64,000 nucleotides of DNA, from positions 1-64,000 of the forward strand of contig JARULA010000009.1 of NCBI GenBank assembly GCA_029688995.1, given 5' to 3'. The notes under the pieces were generated by a model. The model had not been told where the DNA came from and did not search any database. It saw nothing but the letters and a program-made list of their open reading frames with translations. A program made the position numbers and the translations under genes. Position 1 is the stretch's first letter. Each line of letters begins with the position of its first letter. The stretch comes from Marinilabiliaceae bacterium ANBcel2 (lineage in GTDB: Bacteria > Bacteroidota > Bacteroidia > Bacteroidales > Marinilabiliaceae). This document shows positions 62,070 to 64,000 of the stretch, in pieces.

Positions 62070-62505
62070 GATATTGATGTTTAAACTAAATTAACATTTA
62101 AAAGTAGTTAATATTTTTTGTTCTTCAACAAAATAGAAGCGATGATGAATTATTTATTTTTTATTGTTATCATCAGTACCCTTGACAAAATATTCAAATA
62201 GTTTTGTGAGTGGTTTAATTGGCGATTATGCAGAGGTATTGTATTAACTGTTTCCCAAGGTTTAAAGGAGACCCGCACTACGGTGGTGTCGTTAGTTTGT
62301 GGTTTAGGGGACTTTGTGGAGAAGAAAGAATAAATACACGAACTTTGGTTAAACCGCTCCATCTGCTGCGTTAACTTTAGGGTTGTGTTAGATAGAATCT
62401 AACTCTCATATTAATGACAGCAGCTTTATTGAGTTAGAGCCAGAGAGTATTTAGGGCAGAACCCATTATTACGATGTTAGCCACTCAATGCGGAGCATAA
62501 ATTAA
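62070..62505. other. Non-coding region between GH16 and the IS110 fragment
   Basis: No gene is supported. The left part should hold the GH16 promoter. A minus-strand frame of about 70 codons (62150-62362) has no recognised family. The right part (about 62345-62505) could be the left end of an IS110-type element, including a compact hairpin (GTTAGAT at 62387-62393, ATCTAAC at 62397-62403, loop AGA). Confidence 0.4.
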
Positions 62506-62511
62506 ATGTTT

Positions 62512-62688
62512 ATGAAAGTATATGGAATTGATTTATCGATGGAAAAGTTCGATGTGAACTTTATTGATGAGAATGGAAAGGAAAAGAAGAAACAGATAAA
62601 TAATAGTCTAAGTCCTGTGTCTTCGTTTTTAGAGGAACTATCTCATTTTTTAAGTACAGTATGTACTAGGCCGAATGGTTACGGATGA
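62512..62688 (+). mobile_element. IS110-family transposase, N-terminal fragment
   Basis: The first 45 or so codons match the DEDD nuclease start of IS110-family transposases: MKVYGIDLSMEKFDVNFIDE with the first catalytic Asp in GIDLS. After FLEELSHF the match ends, and a stop follows at 62688, against a usual length of about 300-400 residues. The DUF488 fragment on the other strand begins 14 nt beyond. This is a dead element piece. Confidence 0.7.
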
Positions 62689-62701
62689 AAAGTACCGATT
62701 A

Positions 62702-63010
62702 TCACGAAAGGATTTCTTCTTGCTTTACTGTTACCTGCGGTAGGGTATCTGTCTTGTATATTTTAAATAGTTTGTCGTAATCGGCTTGTGTGTTTAATTC
62801 TTGTCTTTTATCCGATTCAATGCCAACCTCCGGAATATGGATATAAGCAATACCAACCCCATCACATGTTGTTTTCAATTGTTTTTTACTAAAACCGTAT
62901 TTCATGCTAAAAGAGTTTTTGCGCACATCACATAAAACTTTAATATCGTTAACAATTAGCTTGTTTATGTATTGTTCCAGCGATATTCCTTCATAACCAA
63001 TTGTAAACAA
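62702..63010 (-). pseudogene. DUF488 protein, middle part only
   Basis: The frame encodes the central DUF488 region: VLFTIGYEGISLEQYINKL, VLCDVRKNSFSMKYGFSKKQ, YIHIPEVGIESDKRQELNTQ and LPQVTVKQEEILS. In the long Bacteroidota members of this family (about 290 residues) an N-terminal helical domain precedes VLFTIGYEG and a Cys/His-rich segment follows EEIL. Both are missing: the 3' end stops where IS110 sequence begins and the 5' end stops where recombinase sequence begins. The start codon would be TTG, which is not credible. It is a relic flanked by mobile DNA on both sides. Confidence 0.75.
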
Positions 63011-63011
63011 A

Positions 63012-63143
63012 ACCTCCGAGCAGAGTGATATTAAAGAAGTGCGCGGATACTTTCACAACATGCTTAGTGACGGGAGACACCGTCCGGGCAGTGTAAAGAT
63101 GGGTTATTTCGCATTAAAGTTTCTGTTCTGTAACATTCTTTGA
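63012..63143 (+). pseudogene. Tyrosine recombinase core-binding domain fragment
   Basis: This frame has no start codon and reads TSEQSDIKEVRGYFHNML, SDGRHRPGSVKMGYFALKF and LFCNIL, then a stop at 63141. The pattern (short helix, basic turn, S/T-V-K-x-x-Y-x-A-L-K-F-x-Y) is that of the SAM-like core-binding domain of phage-integrase-type recombinases. The catalytic domain is absent. The IS91 frame takes over at once in another frame. Some IS91-like units in Bacteroidota carry an integrase gene directly before the transposase, so both pieces may come from one element with an internal deletion. Confidence 0.55.
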
Positions 63144-63678
63144 ACAATGCAACCAATGCGGTCATCTGGAAAAAGCCTATAACTCCTGTCGAAACCGGCA
63201 TTGTACGAACTGCCAGCAAAAAGACAGGTTGGCATGGATGGATAAACGCATGCAGGAGCTTTTGCCCGTGGGCTATTACCATCTGGTTTTTACCATTCCC
63301 CATGAGCTCAACGCGATTTGTTTCAAAAACAAAAAAGTCATGTACAACATCCTCTTCCAGGCGGTTTCACAAACCATTCTGGAGTTATGCAAAGAGCCTA
63401 AACATCTGGGTGCTGATACTGGTCTCATATCGGTACTGCACACCTGGGGGCAAAACATGATGGAGCATCCTCATTTGCATATTATTATGCCCAAAGGAGG
63501 ACTGAGTTTTGATCGTACCCATTGGGTGATGCCTAATAAAAAAGATGATTTTCTGATTTTTTATAAAATACTCTCCCGAAAGTTTAAGGGAAAGTTTCTT
63601 TGGTTGCTCGAGAAGGCTACAGTGTTGGTTTTGAGTTATGACGTTAGTTTGCTATTTGTTGTATTGAGTAGGGCTTAA
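63139..63678 (+). mobile_element. IS91-family transposase, internal fragment
   Basis: The frame opens without a start and reads FEQCNQCGHLEKAYNSCRNR, then HCTNCQQKDRLAWM: the N-terminal zinc-binding domain of IS91/Y2 transposases. The catalytic core follows (GYYHLVFTIPHELN, and HTWGQNMMEHPHLHIIMPKGG with the HxH of the HUH motif). Homology ends near KGKFLWLLEKA (about 63620). The rest to the stop at 63678 is unrelated, so the tyrosine pair expected further on is lost. A normal transposase has about 380 residues; about 160 remain. Confidence 0.8.
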
Positions 63679-64000
63679 AAACAGGTGTTGGATGTTAATG
63701 TATGGGTAAAGTTGATATATTGACAATGCCGATGCTGTGTTTAATAAACATTTATTGCTTGTTAAGGTTGCTTGTTAAGGTTTGCGGGTTGAGGTGTGGA
63801 TTTGGATTTGGTGTTGGGGATTAAATTATATTTTTTATTGTTGAAATTATTTTGTTTTGATGGGGTAGATCGTGGAATAGTGGTAGTCTTATTAGGCAAT
63901 TTGAGTATTTGTCACTTTGCGGAAGTTTGCGCCCATCATGTTTTGATTGGTAGTACGGACTTGAGTGCAGACTTAAATAGTGGAACACTGCTTTGATATT
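63679..64000. other. Unassigned GT-rich region at the window end
   Basis: No gene or family is recognised. It contains a perfect tandem duplication of the 13-mer TTGCTTGTTAAGG (63755-63767 and 63768-63780) and a small palindrome (63738-63750). A frame near 63796-63996 has no protein-like character. Confidence 0.4.

Noticed and set aside
62150-62362. 70-codon minus-strand frame upstream of GH16
   Set aside because: No family recognised, and it lies where promoter or element-end sequence is expected. Too weak to call a gene.
63796-63996. Protein gene at the window end
   Set aside because: No recognisable family, a non-ATG start, and a GT-biased region next to a tandem repeat.

Overview
The window is AT-rich DNA of a Bacteroidota bacterium. 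The evidence is type IX secretion (T9SS) C-terminal sorting domains, TonB-dependent receptors with carboxypeptidase-regulatory N-termini, several Bacteroidota-restricted families (DUF4249, DUF4857, DUF4876, DUF5686, DUF6146), no Shine-Dalgarno sequences, and promoter elements of the TAnnTTTG type. The class III ribonucleotide reductase points to an anaerobe or facultative anaerobe. A secreted GH16 glucanase with a T9SS tail would suit a polysaccharide-degrading Bacteroidia such as Marinilabiliales; that placement is inference.

0-13.4 kb: a patatin-like phospholipase with a membrane insertion, a TonB receptor plus DUF4249 lipoprotein pair, an acidic lipoprotein and a flavodoxin-like reductase. 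A minus-strand cobalamin-uptake operon follows: B12 riboswitch, a possible 45-residue peptide, a T9SS surface propeller protein, a BtuB-like receptor and a BtuG-like (DUF5074) lipoprotein.

13.6-24.3 kb: a small protein with a soluble CBS-domain histidine kinase, a DUF5686 outer-membrane protein, and a complete RND efflux operon (adaptor, pump, TolC) ending in a beta-barrel protein.

24.5-34.1 kb: an eight-gene operon (TonB receptor, DUF4876, DUF6850-like barrel, ABC ATPase, permease, DUF4857, OB-fold lipoprotein, PepSY-type membrane protein). It looks like a metal or metal-chelate acquisition system that is not well described. 34.1-41.8 kb, minus strand: a CusA/CzcA-type heavy-metal RND operon with its own OmpR-type two-component system and a direct-repeat operator in front of tolC.

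42-47.6 kb: a 1566-residue exported ankyrin-type protein with a YARHG-domain partner. 47.6-55 kb is a damaged locus. A sigma-54 two-component system and a divergent HlyD-ABC-FtsX exporter have each lost their 5' ends at one shared deletion junction near 50,152. The kinase also carries an in-frame stop, and a broken S23-type four-helix-bundle gene with low-complexity flanks sits inside the exporter operon.

55-62 kb: a TIM-barrel-like lipoprotein, nrdG-nrdD behind a second B12 riboswitch, a biotin carboxylase relic, a DUF6146 lipoprotein, a beta-barrel relic and the GH16 enzyme. 62.1-64 kb is a graveyard of mobile-element pieces: IS110 N-terminus, a DUF488 middle part, a tyrosine recombinase core-binding piece and an IS91 transposase piece. 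No tRNA, rRNA or CRISPR array was seen.
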